Below, in pieces: positions 24,697 to 33,791 of a stretch of DNA of 64,000 bases. The position numbers and the translations under genes were made by a program. This DNA is from DATGMP01 sp035293565 (GTDB lineage Bacteria; Pseudomonadota; Alphaproteobacteria; BOG-932; Roseiterribacteraceae): positions 10,868-74,867 of the forward strand of contig DATGMP010000094.1 in the NCBI GenBank assembly GCA_035293565.1, written 5' to 3'. Position 1 is the stretch's first letter. Each line of letters begins with the position of its first letter. The notes beneath the pieces were generated by a model that had not been told where the DNA came from, searched no databases, and worked only from the letters and a program-made list of their open reading frames with translations.

Positions 24697-27410
24697 ACGA
24701 TCTCGACCCGCCGATTCTGCGGCTCGCGCACGCCGTCGCCGGTCGGCACCAGAAGATCCCGCTTGCCCTTGGCCACCAGCGTGATCTCGCTGGAGGGAAT
24801 GCCCTTGGCTTCGAGCTCGGTCGCAACTGATTCCGCCCGGCGCTTGGAGAGCCGCATATTATAGGCATCGGACCCAACGGTGTCGGTATGCCCGGTCACG
24901 ACGATCTGCGTCACCTTGGTCGGTCCGGCATTGGCGGCGGCCTCATCCACGACCGCTTTACCCTCCGGCGTCAGCCCCGACTTATCGAAGTTGAAGAATA
25001 CGAGATAGCTCTTCGGCGCTTTCTGCGCCGGGGCGGGCGGGGGCATTGCCGCGGCAGGCTCGACCGGAGCGGACGGATGCTCTTCTCCGCCGCCGAACGT
25101 GTACCGCACCGTGAAACCCCATTCGCGCGGCGGACCGAAGGCTGCGCCCGTGACGCCGATCGAGGGACGCGAGCCGACCTGATAGTAGTAGGGCGCGATC
25201 AGCACCTCATAGTCCCGGTCGAGCGCGTTGTTCATGTAGAAGGCCAGGTCGACCGGATAGCCCCAGACATGGCTCCAATCCACCCGAAGGTCCATGATCC
25301 CGTAGGTCGGGATCGCCACGCCGGGCATCCTGACATCGCTTTGGTAGTTGGTGGTCTGGAACTGGAAAGCGGCCGTGAGGGCGATGTCGCCGACATCCTC
25401 CGGGATCATCGGCAGATGATAGGTGCCGGAGAGATTCAGATTGTGGCGCGGCGAATTGGGCATGAATTGCCCCTTGGCGCTGAAACCGCCGCCGAGATCG
25501 AAATAATCGTAGATCGCTTTCTGATAGGTGTAGTTCGCCCGCAACTCCAATCCTTCGATCGGGATGATCTCGGATTGCATATCGATGCCTTGGATCGTGG
25601 CGTTGCCGCCATTGACAATTTTGGTCAGCAGCGAGCTGCTCGGCCCGATGAAGAAGATCTGGCGCTGGGCGCCGGAATAGTCGGTGTCGAAGAAATCGAG
25701 GTTGAAGCGCGTCTTGACGCCGTTGATATCGAAGTTGGTCTTGATGCCCAGCTCTTCGTCATGGACCTTCTCAGGCCCGAAGGGCGGCGCAGTGAACCCG
25801 GCCGGCAAACCGAAATTGAACCCGCCGCTCTTGAAGCCTGACCGGGCGGTGAAATAGAGATAGATGTTCTGGTTCAGCTGGTAATCGAGCTGCACCGTGT
25901 ATGTGCCCGCGCGGAACGGCGACGATTGATACTCGAAACAGTTGGGCCAAGTCGGCCGGCCGTCGGAGCAGCTGCCGCCCGCATAAATGTTGGCCAGGCT
26001 CTTGGGGTGGTAGGCGTCGTTGAATCCGCTCTTATAGTCCCAGGTGTAGCGGAAACCCGCGGTCAGGTGAAAGCCTTCGAGGATCGGCGAGATGCCGGAC
26101 AGGTCGTAGGTCTCCTGCGTATAGACCGCGTGAGATTGAACGTCGTTGCCGAAATCGACGATGCTCGAAGAGCCCGCCGACCCGAGCACGTTGACGGCGT
26201 AGAACGCCGTCGCAACCGGGTGATCGTATTCGAGGAAGCCGCCCAATTGATAGGACAGCTTATCGTCCAGCAGCTTGCCGCTGATCTGCGCTTCTTCGGT
26301 ATAGTTCGCAGCATCGGCGATGCCGCTCGTGTTGGCCCAAGTGCCGCTGTTCAGGCCTTGCAGAACGGGGAACGGCGTACCGTCCAGGTCGTAGAGGTTC
26401 TCGCTCTTCGTCTCCTGATATGCGGCGATGTTCTTGAAGGTGAGCCAGTCGGTGACGTCCCAGGTCAGTGTGTCGATGATTCCCCAATTGTACGTCTTGA
26501 ACAGCGTCAGTGCGTCGTCATTGACCTGGCGAATGCCTTCGGCCCGCGAGTCGGCCAAGGCCTGCGCCGGAAAATATTTGGGGAAGAAGAGTGACGCGAA
26601 CCCGGCGGGATTCGCGGCGATCAGCTTCACACCCGTGCCGTTCGTATGGGAGTACTCACCGAAATAGAGCAGGTAGTTCTCGACATTATCGACCGGTCGG
26701 AAGGTTACGCCGACGCGCCCGGCCCAATAATCCGTATTGTCGAGATCCTCCCCATTCTTGATGTTGGTTGTGAAGCCGTCCTGCGTGTGCCGGTCGAAGG
26801 CGACGCGCACCATCAGCTTGTCGCCGACGATTGGCACGTTGACCGCACCCTTGAGCTCGACATTGGCGTAGTTGCCGAAATCGCCCTCGACCCAGCCCTC
26901 GAAATTGTTCGTCGGATGCTGCGGCTCAAAGAGGACGGCGCCGCCGGTCGTGTTGCGGCCGAACAGCGTGCCCTGGGGGCCGTTCAGCACTTGAACGTTG
27001 GAAAGATCGAAGAAAAAGCCCGGACCGGCGCCATTCGCCGCCAGCGGCACTTCGGCAAAATAGGCGATGACGCCCGGATCGCCGAACAGCGTCGTGCCCT
27101 GGCCGCGAATTGAGAAGCGGTCGACGTCGCGCGAATTGCCGCTGTTCACATTGAGAGAGGGAACGAGGCGCTCCAGGTCCTGGGCGGTCACGATCTGCCG
27201 CTCGTCGAGCTCCTTGCCGCTCACCGCGGAGACGGATAGAGGCACGGTTTGCAGCCTCTCATCCTTACGACGCGCTGTGACGACGATCTCTTCGAGGCCC
27301 GACGGGCCTTCAGCAGCAGCCGGCTGATCTGATTGGGCCTGCGCCGCGCTGGGGAGGCCCGAAAGCAGTGCGGCAAAAGCGACCGTCGTGGCCAGATAGG
27401 AACGCCCCAT
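24672..27410 (-). CDS. TonB-dependent receptor fused to a C-terminal OmpA domain
   Basis: 912 residues from the ATG at 27410 after AGGGAGGTG. Signal peptide (GLPSAAQAQ), then plug (LEEIVVTARRKDERLQTVPLSVS, LNGPQGTLFGRNTTGGAV), then a 22-strand barrel that should end at EWGFTVRYTFGG. Instead of stopping there, a Pro/Ala linker (about 775-795) leads to an OmpA-like peptidoglycan-binding domain (FFNFDKSGLTPEGKAVV, VTGHTDTVGSDAYN, LSKRRAESV, NRRVEI). Presumably imports a bulky hydrophobic substrate and is tied to the cell wall. An operator-like palindrome lies 109 bases upstream. Confidence 0.93.
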   Translation of the reverse strand: MGRSYLATTVAFAALLSGLPSAAQAQSDQPAAAEGPSGLEEIVVTARRKDERLQTVPLSVSAVSGKELDERQIVTAQDLERLVPSLNVNSGNSRDVDRFSIRGQGTTLFGDPGVIAYFAEVPLAANGAGPGFFFDLSNVQVLNGPQGTLFGRNTTGGAVLFEPQHPTNNFEGWVEGDFGNYANVELKGAVNVPIVGDKLMVRVAFDRHTQDGFTTNIKNGEDLDNTDYWAGRVGVTFRPVDNVENYLLYFGEYSHTNGTGVKLIAANPAGFASLFFPKYFPAQALADSRAEGIRQVNDDALTLFKTYNWGIIDTLTWDVTDWLTFKNIAAYQETKSENLYDLDGTPFPVLQGLNSGTWANTSGIADAANYTEEAQISGKLLDDKLSYQLGGFLEYDHPVATAFYAVNVLGSAGSSSIVDFGNDVQSHAVYTQETYDLSGISPILEGFHLTAGFRYTWDYKSGFNDAYHPKSLANIYAGGSCSDGRPTWPNCFEYQSSPFRAGTYTVQLDYQLNQNIYLYFTARSGFKSGGFNFGLPAGFTAPPFGPEKVHDEELGIKTNFDINGVKTRFNLDFFDTDYSGAQRQIFFIGPSSSLLTKIVNGGNATIQGIDMQSEIIPIEGLELRANYTYQKAIYDYFDLGGGFSAKGQFMPNSPRHNLNLSGTYHLPMIPEDVGDIALTAAFQFQTTNYQSDVRMPGVAIPTYGIMDLRVDWSHVWGYPVDLAFYMNNALDRDYEVLIAPYYYQVGSRPSIGVTGAAFGPPREWGFTVRYTFGGGEEHPSAPVEPAAAMPPPAPAQKAPKSYLVFFNFDKSGLTPEGKAVVDEAAANAGPTKVTQIVVTGHTDTVGSDAYNMRLSKRRAESVATELEAKGIPSSEITLVAKGKRDLLVPTGDGVREPQNRRVEIVYGGGPTS

Positions 27411-27518
27411 ATGCACCTCCCTTATTTGCTTCGTGATGGATCGCCGCGTCGAAAATGGCGATTGCACAATCAAAGCACTTCTTCTACCGGCGGTTCTATT
27501 GCAACCGCTCGGCGCTGT

Positions 27519-27538
27519 CTTGCTTATCGATTAACAAG
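27519..27538. promoter_or_regulatory. TetR-type operator, copy 1
   Basis: CTTGCT-TATCGATT-AACAAG, upstream of the TonB-OmpA gene. One of four copies of CTTGCT-N6-TT-ARCAAG found only in the catabolic block. Confidence 0.6.
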
Positions 27539-27575
27539 TACGTTCGGACGAGTCAACTCGTTGCAAAAGCACCGT

Positions 27576-29876
27576 TCAGGAGCCGCCGCCGAACCGGTAT
27601 CGCAGCGTTACGCCATACATTCTGGGCTCGCCATAAGTGGTCGTGATGACGCCAAGGCTCGAATAGTAGGAGCCCTGCCCGATCTTGAAGAGCCTGTCCA
27701 ACGTGTTGGTCGCATAAAGCCCGAGATCCACAGGCCAACCGGCAATGTTCTTCCAATCCAAGTTCAGGTTCAGCAGCCCGTATGACGGGATGAAGATGTC
27801 CGGGTCATTGTTGTCGAGATTCTTGTATCGCGTCTGGTAGGTGAAGGACGCGGCGAAGCTGAGATCGCCGAGTTCCGGCGGGATGGGCAGATAGTAGCGC
27901 CCGCTGACGCCGAATTTGTGCTTCGATACATAGGGCAGGACCTGCCCGCTGAAGTCGCCCTGGCTCGTCACATAGGAGCCATATTTGGTGTATAGATAGG
28001 AGTAAAACCCGTTGAGCTCGAGCCCTTCGGTCGGGATGAGCGTGCCCTCGAACTCTACGCCTTCGATTTCCGCGCTTGTCGCATTGACGACGAAAGCGCC
28101 GACGGTGCCGTTGATGTCGAATACGAGCGCGCGGTCGATCTGCGAATAGTCCGTATGGAACGCCGCGACATTGGCGCGCGCTTTCACGCCACCCAAATTC
28201 CAGTCCGACTTCATTCCAATCTCGACGTCTGTCGATTTCTCCGGTCCGAAGGAAGCCAAGGACGAATTGGGCGGCGCGGAAACGTTGAAGCCGCCGCTCT
28301 TAAAGCCGGTGCGCCCGGTCGCATAGACCTGAAGGTCCGGCGTGATCTGGTACTTGAGCGCGAGGGTATAGGTGCCGGCGTTGAAGTGCTTGGAGAATGT
28401 CGCCGTGCAATTCGGCGCGAAACTGCCCGGAAAATATTGGCAGACCGCCACGCCGGGAGCGACCGGAATGTAGGCATTCTGATAGGCGTTTCGATAGTCC
28501 CAAGTGTACCGGTAGCCGGCCGTGAATGTGAATCCATCCAGAGCGGGGGACAGCGCCGACAAGTCGTAGTCGCCCTGAGCGTAGACGGCCTGACTCCGAA
28601 CATCCTTGCCGACATCAGTGAAAATCGGCGTCCCGAAGACGATCTGGTCCGTCAGGTTGTGACCCGTCGGATGATCGAACTCGAGATAGCCGCCCGCCAC
28701 CCATTGCAGTTTTTCGGCGAGCGCCTTGCCCGAGAATTGCAGCTCTTCCGTATAGGAGGAGAAGGCCGGCGAGTTACGATCCAGGACGCCGCCCCATTGC
28801 CCCGTATCGCCGTAATAGAGGACCGGCAATGTCGTGCCGCCGACATCGAGGCGGCTCACCTGCTTGTATTCCTGATAGCCGAAGATGTTCTTGAGCGTGA
28901 GATTGTCGGCGATATCCAGCGTCGCTATGTCGACGATGCCCCAGTTCCAGATCTTGTAGATCGAATCGGGCGTCATGAAGGTCTCGCGCGGTCCCAGCGA
29001 CTGCTGCAACGCGAGGGCTCGCAGAAGCGGAGCACCGAAAATGGCATAGGCAATTCCACCAGCGGCCGGATTGGGATTGACCCCGGTCAGCAGCGCGCTG
29101 GTGCCGTTATTGTGATCATAGACCGAATTGAATATCAGATAATTCTGCACACCGTCCCAGGGTTTCATCAGCACAGAGACGCGCTCGGCCCAATAATCGA
29201 CGTTGTCGTAATCCTTGCCGGTGTAGATATCTTTGGTGAAGCCGTCCCGCGTGCGGCGATCGGCTGCGACTCGGATATCCAGTTTCTCGGGGACAACGGG
29301 CACGTTGATCGCGCCCTGCAGCTCGACATTGCTATAATTGCCGAAGCCGAGCGAGATATAGCCGCCGAAATCATCGTCGGGCTTCTTGGGCGTGAACAGC
29401 ACGGCACCGCCATCGGCATTGCGGCCGAACAGCGTGCCTTGTGGCCCCTTCAGCACCTGGACGCTATCCATGTCGTAATAGAATCCGGGACCGCCGCCGT
29501 TGAAGGGAAGCGGCACCTCCGCGAAATAGACCACCACGGCAGGGTCGGCCTGATAGGTCGTGCCTTGGCCGCGCAGATTGAAATTATCGGCATCGCGCGT
29601 GTTGTTCGAATCGATGTTCAGCGACGGCACCATATATTGGATTTCTTGCAGCGTCTGAACATGCTGCTCCTGCAGCGTCGCGCCGCTGATGGCGGTGACC
29701 GAGACGGGAACTTGCTGCAGATTTTCCGCCCGGCGCCGTGCGGTCACGACGATCTCTTCCAGGTCCGTTGCACCCGCGGCCGCTTGTTGGGCCGGTTGAG
29801 CGGCGGCAGGATGGAAAGCGATAGGAACAAGCAGGACGGCGACGCCGGACAATAAGATGCCCCAAGACGAGCGCAT
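27576..29876 (-). CDS. TonB-dependent receptor
   Basis: 766 residues with signal peptide (AFHPAAAQ), plug (LEEIVVTARRRAENLQQVPVSVT, LKGPQGTLFGRNADGGAV) and a full barrel ending in YGVTLRYRFGGGS. It is a clear paralogue of the neighbouring receptor, sharing the same loops (DAVVVYFAEVPL-like, GFKSGGFN, FGPEKSTDVEIGMK) but without the OmpA extension. Ribosome site GGGAGGGGAGC. Substrate unknown; context suggests a lipid-like or polycyclic compound. Two receptors in tandem may cover related substrates. Confidence 0.93.
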   Translation of the reverse strand: MRSSWGILLSGVAVLLVPIAFHPAAAQPAQQAAAGATDLEEIVVTARRRAENLQQVPVSVTAISGATLQEQHVQTLQEIQYMVPSLNIDSNNTRDADNFNLRGQGTTYQADPAVVVYFAEVPLPFNGGGPGFYYDMDSVQVLKGPQGTLFGRNADGGAVLFTPKKPDDDFGGYISLGFGNYSNVELQGAINVPVVPEKLDIRVAADRRTRDGFTKDIYTGKDYDNVDYWAERVSVLMKPWDGVQNYLIFNSVYDHNNGTSALLTGVNPNPAAGGIAYAIFGAPLLRALALQQSLGPRETFMTPDSIYKIWNWGIVDIATLDIADNLTLKNIFGYQEYKQVSRLDVGGTTLPVLYYGDTGQWGGVLDRNSPAFSSYTEELQFSGKALAEKLQWVAGGYLEFDHPTGHNLTDQIVFGTPIFTDVGKDVRSQAVYAQGDYDLSALSPALDGFTFTAGYRYTWDYRNAYQNAYIPVAPGVAVCQYFPGSFAPNCTATFSKHFNAGTYTLALKYQITPDLQVYATGRTGFKSGGFNVSAPPNSSLASFGPEKSTDVEIGMKSDWNLGGVKARANVAAFHTDYSQIDRALVFDINGTVGAFVVNATSAEIEGVEFEGTLIPTEGLELNGFYSYLYTKYGSYVTSQGDFSGQVLPYVSKHKFGVSGRYYLPIPPELGDLSFAASFTYQTRYKNLDNNDPDIFIPSYGLLNLNLDWKNIAGWPVDLGLYATNTLDRLFKIGQGSYYSSLGVITTTYGEPRMYGVTLRYRFGGGS

Positions 29877-29923
29877 GCTCCCCTCCCTCGGCAGTCGGGT
29901 TTAAGCCCCGATTTGGCAACTAG

Positions 29924-29943
29924 CTTGCTACGCGATTAGCAAG
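29924..29943. promoter_or_regulatory. TetR-type operator, copy 2
   Basis: CTTGCT-ACGCGATT-AGCAAG, 48 bases before the second TonB receptor. This is the most symmetric copy (CTTGCTA/TAGCAAG, 7 bp each side). Confidence 0.65.
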
Positions 29944-29968
29944 TACACCTCAGGACGCAATCTAACAG

Positions 29969-30260
29969 CTACCCCGGGTCGCGTGGAAGACCCAATATTC
30001 GCTCGGCAATGATATTGCGCTGGATTTGATGCGTCCCGGCATAGATCGTGTCGGCCCGGAAATAGAGATACATCCGACCGGGCGCGGAGAAGGCATAGGT
30101 CTCGCCCTCGGCGATCTCCGCCTCACGGCCCGGCCGAGGGTGGAAAGCCGGCGTCGGTTTCGATCAGACGGCGCACTTCGGTCGACACGCCCTTCGCGGC
30201 GAACAGGTCGCGCGCGGTCTCCTGTAACAGCTTCTGTTCGGCCGTGAAGGCGAATTCCAT
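29969..30260 (-). pseudogene. Acyl-CoA dehydrogenase remnant with internal deletion
   Basis: Reading leftwards from the ATG at 30260: MEFAFTAEQKLLQETARDLF and EVRRLIETDAGF, the typical N-terminus of an acyl-CoA dehydrogenase, then an out-of-frame stop near 30123. In another frame, ETYAFSAPGRMYLYFRADTI and QIQRNIIAERILGLP lead to a stop at 29969; this is the conserved C-terminus with the IQRNIIAER helix. About 290 residues including FAD- and substrate-binding parts are gone. It begins 7 bases after the acyl-CoA synthetase stop, so it was the second gene of that operon. Confidence 0.75.
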
Positions 30261-30266
30261 CGGCGA

Positions 30267-31955
30267 TCAGCCGAGCGAACGCGAGCGGAGAAAACTCGCT
30301 CGGTCCAGCTTACCGCTTGGAGTCCGCGCGAAGGGCGTGTCTCGAAACTCGACGATTCGCGGAACTTTGTATATGGCGAGCCGCGCGGCAACGTAGGACT
30401 TGACCGCCTCGTCTGTCAGCCGCGCACCGGGCGCAGGCAGGATCGTGACCGCGAGCTTTTCGCCGAGACGATCGTCCGGCACGCCATAGGCAAGCACTTC
30501 AAGGACGCCGTCCTGCTCGGAAAGAACCCGCTCGACCTCGGCGCAATAGATATTCTCGCCGCCCGAGATCACCATGTTCTTCTTGCGGTCGACGATGTGC
30601 AGAAGATTGTCCGCGTTCATCCGCCCGATGTCGCCGGTCCGGAACCAGCCTTCATGGAACGAGGCCGCGGTGGCCTCGGGATCACCGACATAGCCTTTCA
30701 TCACGCATGGACTGCGGACGGCGATCTCTCCCGGCTCACTTGGCGGCACATCTCGACCATTTTCGTCCAGCAGACGCACCGCGACCGACGGCACGATCCG
30801 TCCGCAGGACATCGGATTGGCGAGGAACTCGCGGCCGCAGATCATGGAGACGTAACCTGCGGTTTCGGTGCTGCCATAGGTATTGCCGAGCATGCATTGC
30901 GGCATGCGCTCGGCGATCTCGCGGGTCAGCGCCGGGGAGATGGCCGCGGCGCCGCTAGAGATGAAAAGCACCTGGCCAATATTGGCCGGACCCGCCGCCG
31001 GCGAACGGAGCAGGTCCCAAATCATGGTCGGTACGAATCCCAGCCGCGCCACGCCTTCGCCTTCGATTATCCGGAAGACGTTCTCCGGATTCCATTTACC
31101 GGAGAAGAGCGTCCTTGCGCCGAAATACATGCAGCGCAGGAACGGGATGATTCCACCCAGATGGAACAAGGGGCCGGCAACAATGGTCGGCGAATGATTC
31201 GATCGGCGTTGCCGTTCGATCGAACGGCCGAACTCGCTTTCGTAGCGAAGGTCGGTCATGGTCCCGGCCAGCCCGGCGAGCGCCACGGCATGCGCCAGGG
31301 CGCCATGGCTCTGAAGCGCACCCTTGGGGTAGCCCGTCGTTCCGGATGTGAAGAGCACGAGCGCCGAATCGTCCGGCTCGACGGTCGCCAACGAAAGCTC
31401 AGAGACACCATCGCTCGCTTCGGCAAAGCCCATGTCGCGCCCTTGCCGGATCAGCGCATCTCCTTCACCGACGACGATCCGCGCGAAAGAGGGCACGCTC
31501 GTGGCTTGAGCGAGGAGCGTCGCGCGCTCGACGTCGAGGATCGCAAGCGAGCACCCCGTCCTTTCGATCGCGCTCAGCAGCTCCTCAGGGGCACCGCGAC
31601 TGTTTACGCCGACGACGATGCCGCCCAACGCGGTGATCGCGATGAAGGACATCATCCATTCGGGACCATTGGCCATCGCGACGGCGACAAAGCTACCGCG
31701 CGTCACGCCGTACCGCCGGCCCAAGGTTTGCGATAGCGATGCGGCGCGGCCAAACATCGTGTCGAACGTGACCGGAGCGCCGCCGCAGATCGTCATGACC
31801 GAACGACCATGACGCGCCGCATGTCGATAAAGCTCGGTGAGGGTTCTGGGGAACCCCTTCACCACCTTTCGCTCGGGACCTTCCGAAGTGAGCTCGTAGG
31901 CACCTCCGGCCCCGGTCAGGCGCGCAGCGACCGGATCATCCGAAACATAAATCAT
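30267..31955 (-). CDS. Acyl-CoA synthetase (AMP-forming)
   Basis: 562 residues. Adenylate-forming motifs: LVLFTSGTTGYPKGAL (P-loop), GNTYGSTETAG, EGWFRTGDIGR, DRKKNMVISGGENIY and TPSGKLDRA with the catalytic lysine. Activates a carboxylic acid as its CoA thioester; the acid is not known. Divergent from the Rieske oxygenase with an operator between them. The downstream partner, an acyl-CoA dehydrogenase, is decayed. Confidence 0.92.
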   Translation of the reverse strand: MIYVSDDPVAARLTGAGGAYELTSEGPERKVVKGFPRTLTELYRHAARHGRSVMTICGGAPVTFDTMFGRAASLSQTLGRRYGVTRGSFVAVAMANGPEWMMSFIAITALGGIVVGVNSRGAPEELLSAIERTGCSLAILDVERATLLAQATSVPSFARIVVGEGDALIRQGRDMGFAEASDGVSELSLATVEPDDSALVLFTSGTTGYPKGALQSHGALAHAVALAGLAGTMTDLRYESEFGRSIERQRRSNHSPTIVAGPLFHLGGIIPFLRCMYFGARTLFSGKWNPENVFRIIEGEGVARLGFVPTMIWDLLRSPAAGPANIGQVLFISSGAAAISPALTREIAERMPQCMLGNTYGSTETAGYVSMICGREFLANPMSCGRIVPSVAVRLLDENGRDVPPSEPGEIAVRSPCVMKGYVGDPEATAASFHEGWFRTGDIGRMNADNLLHIVDRKKNMVISGGENIYCAEVERVLSEQDGVLEVLAYGVPDDRLGEKLAVTILPAPGARLTDEAVKSYVAARLAIYKVPRIVEFRDTPFARTPSGKLDRASFLRSRSLG

Positions 31956-32023
31956 TCGCTCTCAGCGTCCCCCCCTTTGCTTGACCCGCGCCATGTTGAC
32001 GGACGGCCTGAGTGACAATATCA

Positions 32024-32043
32024 CTTGCTGTACAGTTAACAAG
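32024..32043. promoter_or_regulatory. TetR-type operator, copy 3
   Basis: CTTGCT-GTACAGTT-AACAAG between the divergent acyl-CoA synthetase and Rieske oxygenase genes, so one bound dimer could control both. Confidence 0.62.
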
Positions 32044-32081
32044 TTTCCTGCAATCGCTGTCGACCTGAGCCCGACACAGGG

Positions 32082-33053
32082 ATGAAGCCTAACACGATGA
32101 CGCTACAGCGAAACCTCCGATGTCCGCTTTCCGTACCTCTAGGCTGGTTCGCGGTAGCGCGTGCCGATGAGATCGCCGTGGGGACGGTGAAGAGCCTCCA
32201 TTACTTTGGAAGCGAGCTCGTTCTCTGGCGCGGCGCCGATATGAAATTGCGGGCGACCGACCCCTATTGTCGGCATCTGGGCGCCCATCTCGGCCATGGC
32301 GGAACGGTCGCTGGAAACGACATCGAATGCCCTTTCCACCATTGGCGCTATGACGGCAGCGGCGCCGTCACAGATATTCCCTATTGCAAGCCCATTCCCA
32401 AGAAGGTGCGGGAGCCTTCCTTCCTCCGCTCGTGGCCTATGGTCGAACTGAACGGTTTGGCGCTCGCCTGGTACCATCCGCAAGGCGGGGCGCCTCTGTG
32501 GCAGCCTGACGCCGCCGCGGAAGTGACGACCGGCGAGTGGAAGCTTTTCGAGCGCTATGATCGCGAGATCGCTGTGCACATTCAGGAAATCACCGAGAAC
32601 GGCGTCGATTATCCGCATTTCCAGTTCGTTCACGGGACAAAATCCCTGCCGAAGCCGAACTGGAAGATCGACGGCGTACGGCGAGTCAGCGTCGCGGCGG
32701 CCAAGATGGAGACGCCGCGCGGCATCGTCGATGGTCAGATCGAATCGCGCGCAACCGGCCCCGGCCAATCCTTCGTCCGCTTCACCGGCATTTCGGAAGT
32801 GCTGCTTCTGAACTCGCCCACGCCCATCGATCGCGAGCGGACGCATGTTCGATTCGACTTCTATCATCCACCCGAGATTGCAGGCTCGCCCGAGCGCGCT
32901 GCCCGGGCGCTGGCGCGCAACATCATCCATCAACTCGAGCAGGACACGCCAATCTGGGAGCATAAGCGCTATCAGCCAGAGCCGGTCCTCTGCAAAGCCG
33001 ACGGTCCAATCTTGGCCTACCGCCGGCAGTATCGGCAGTATTACGCGGATTAG
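32082..33053 (+). CDS. Rieske non-haem iron oxygenase, KshA-like
   Basis: 323 residues. N-terminal Rieske domain with CRHLGAHLGHGG and CPFHHWRYDG as [2Fe-2S] ligands (about residues 63-90). The mononuclear iron site is suggested by ENGVDYPHFQFVHG (about 173-186). This pattern is typical of 3-ketosteroid 9-alpha-hydroxylase and related terpenoid or aromatic oxygenases. The reductase is not encoded nearby. An ATG at 32097 is an alternative start (MTLQRNLRCPL). It overlaps the convergent tetR gene by 4 bases. Confidence 0.88.
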   Translation: MKPNTMTLQRNLRCPLSVPLGWFAVARADEIAVGTVKSLHYFGSELVLWRGADMKLRATDPYCRHLGAHLGHGGTVAGNDIECPFHHWRYDGSGAVTDIPYCKPIPKKVREPSFLRSWPMVELNGLALAWYHPQGGAPLWQPDAAAEVTTGEWKLFERYDREIAVHIQEITENGVDYPHFQFVHGTKSLPKPNWKIDGVRRVSVAAAKMETPRGIVDGQIESRATGPGQSFVRFTGISEVLLLNSPTPIDRERTHVRFDFYHPPEIAGSPERAARALARNIIHQLEQDTPIWEHKRYQPEPVLCKADGPILAYRRQYRQYYAD

Positions 33054-33724
33054 CCCCGGGGCAGCAGCCGCCGTTCCAGGTCCTTGATCAGGATCTCGCC
33101 AAACCTGCGAAGGTCGGCTGCTTCCGGCTTCACCAGCCACTGGAGGCCAAAGCCGCGCAATGTGGCGTGGACGAGCCAGGCGATCTCCTGCGGATCGGCG
33201 TCGGCGCGGATTTCTCCATGGTCCCGCGCATATTTCAGATATTCGGCGAACCGGCCCTGGGCGCCGCTGACCAGCCCCTGGACGACACTGCGCAGCTCCG
33301 GCCACGCCTCGTCGGAATCGCTGCAGTAGGTTTCCTGGATGATGAGGTAGTAGGCGCGCGCGAAGTCGGCCCTGGTCTCGACCAGGTGAAGCCAATCTCG
33401 GATCGCGGCTTTGAGGGCAGCGAATCCTCCCTCCGCTCCCGCATCGGGCAAGCGCGGCATCCAAAAGTCGCCGGTGATCAGCTTCGCGCACCTGCAAAGC
33501 AGATTGGCCTTTGTGCCAAAGAGATGGGCAGGCAATCCGCGGCTATAGCCCGCCCGTTCGCCCACCTCGGCCAAAGTCATGCGCGTGACCCCGCGCTGGG
33601 CGATGACGCGGAGCGCCGCGTTGAGAATACGCGTCTCGGAATTATGCCGTCTTTCGGCCTGGGTTTGCCGGCGCGCCGCTGTGGCCGATTTCGGCTCCCG
33701 CTTTTCTGCGCCCTTGGCCTTCAT
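33050..33724 (-). CDS. TetR family transcriptional regulator
   Basis: 224 residues. After a basic leader (AARRQTQAERRHNSET) comes the HTH: RILNAALRVIAQRGVTRMTL, EVGERAGYSRGLPAHLFGTK. The rest is a helical ligand-binding domain with a TetR C-terminal segment (DPQEIAWLVHATLRGFGLQW). It is the only local repressor and the best candidate to bind the four CTTGCT-N8-ARCAAG palindromes. No such site lies before its own gene, so autoregulation is not evident. Confidence 0.9.
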   Translation of the reverse strand: MKAKGAEKREPKSATAARRQTQAERRHNSETRILNAALRVIAQRGVTRMTLAEVGERAGYSRGLPAHLFGTKANLLCRCAKLITGDFWMPRLPDAGAEGGFAALKAAIRDWLHLVETRADFARAYYLIIQETYCSDSDEAWPELRSVVQGLVSGAQGRFAEYLKYARDHGEIRADADPQEIAWLVHATLRGFGLQWLVKPEAADLRRFGEILIKDLERRLLPRG

Positions 33725-33791
33725 CGATCCATGTCTCCGCCGATCTTACACTTTTCAAATAGGGTTTTTCCTTGACGCGGAAAACCGAAAT

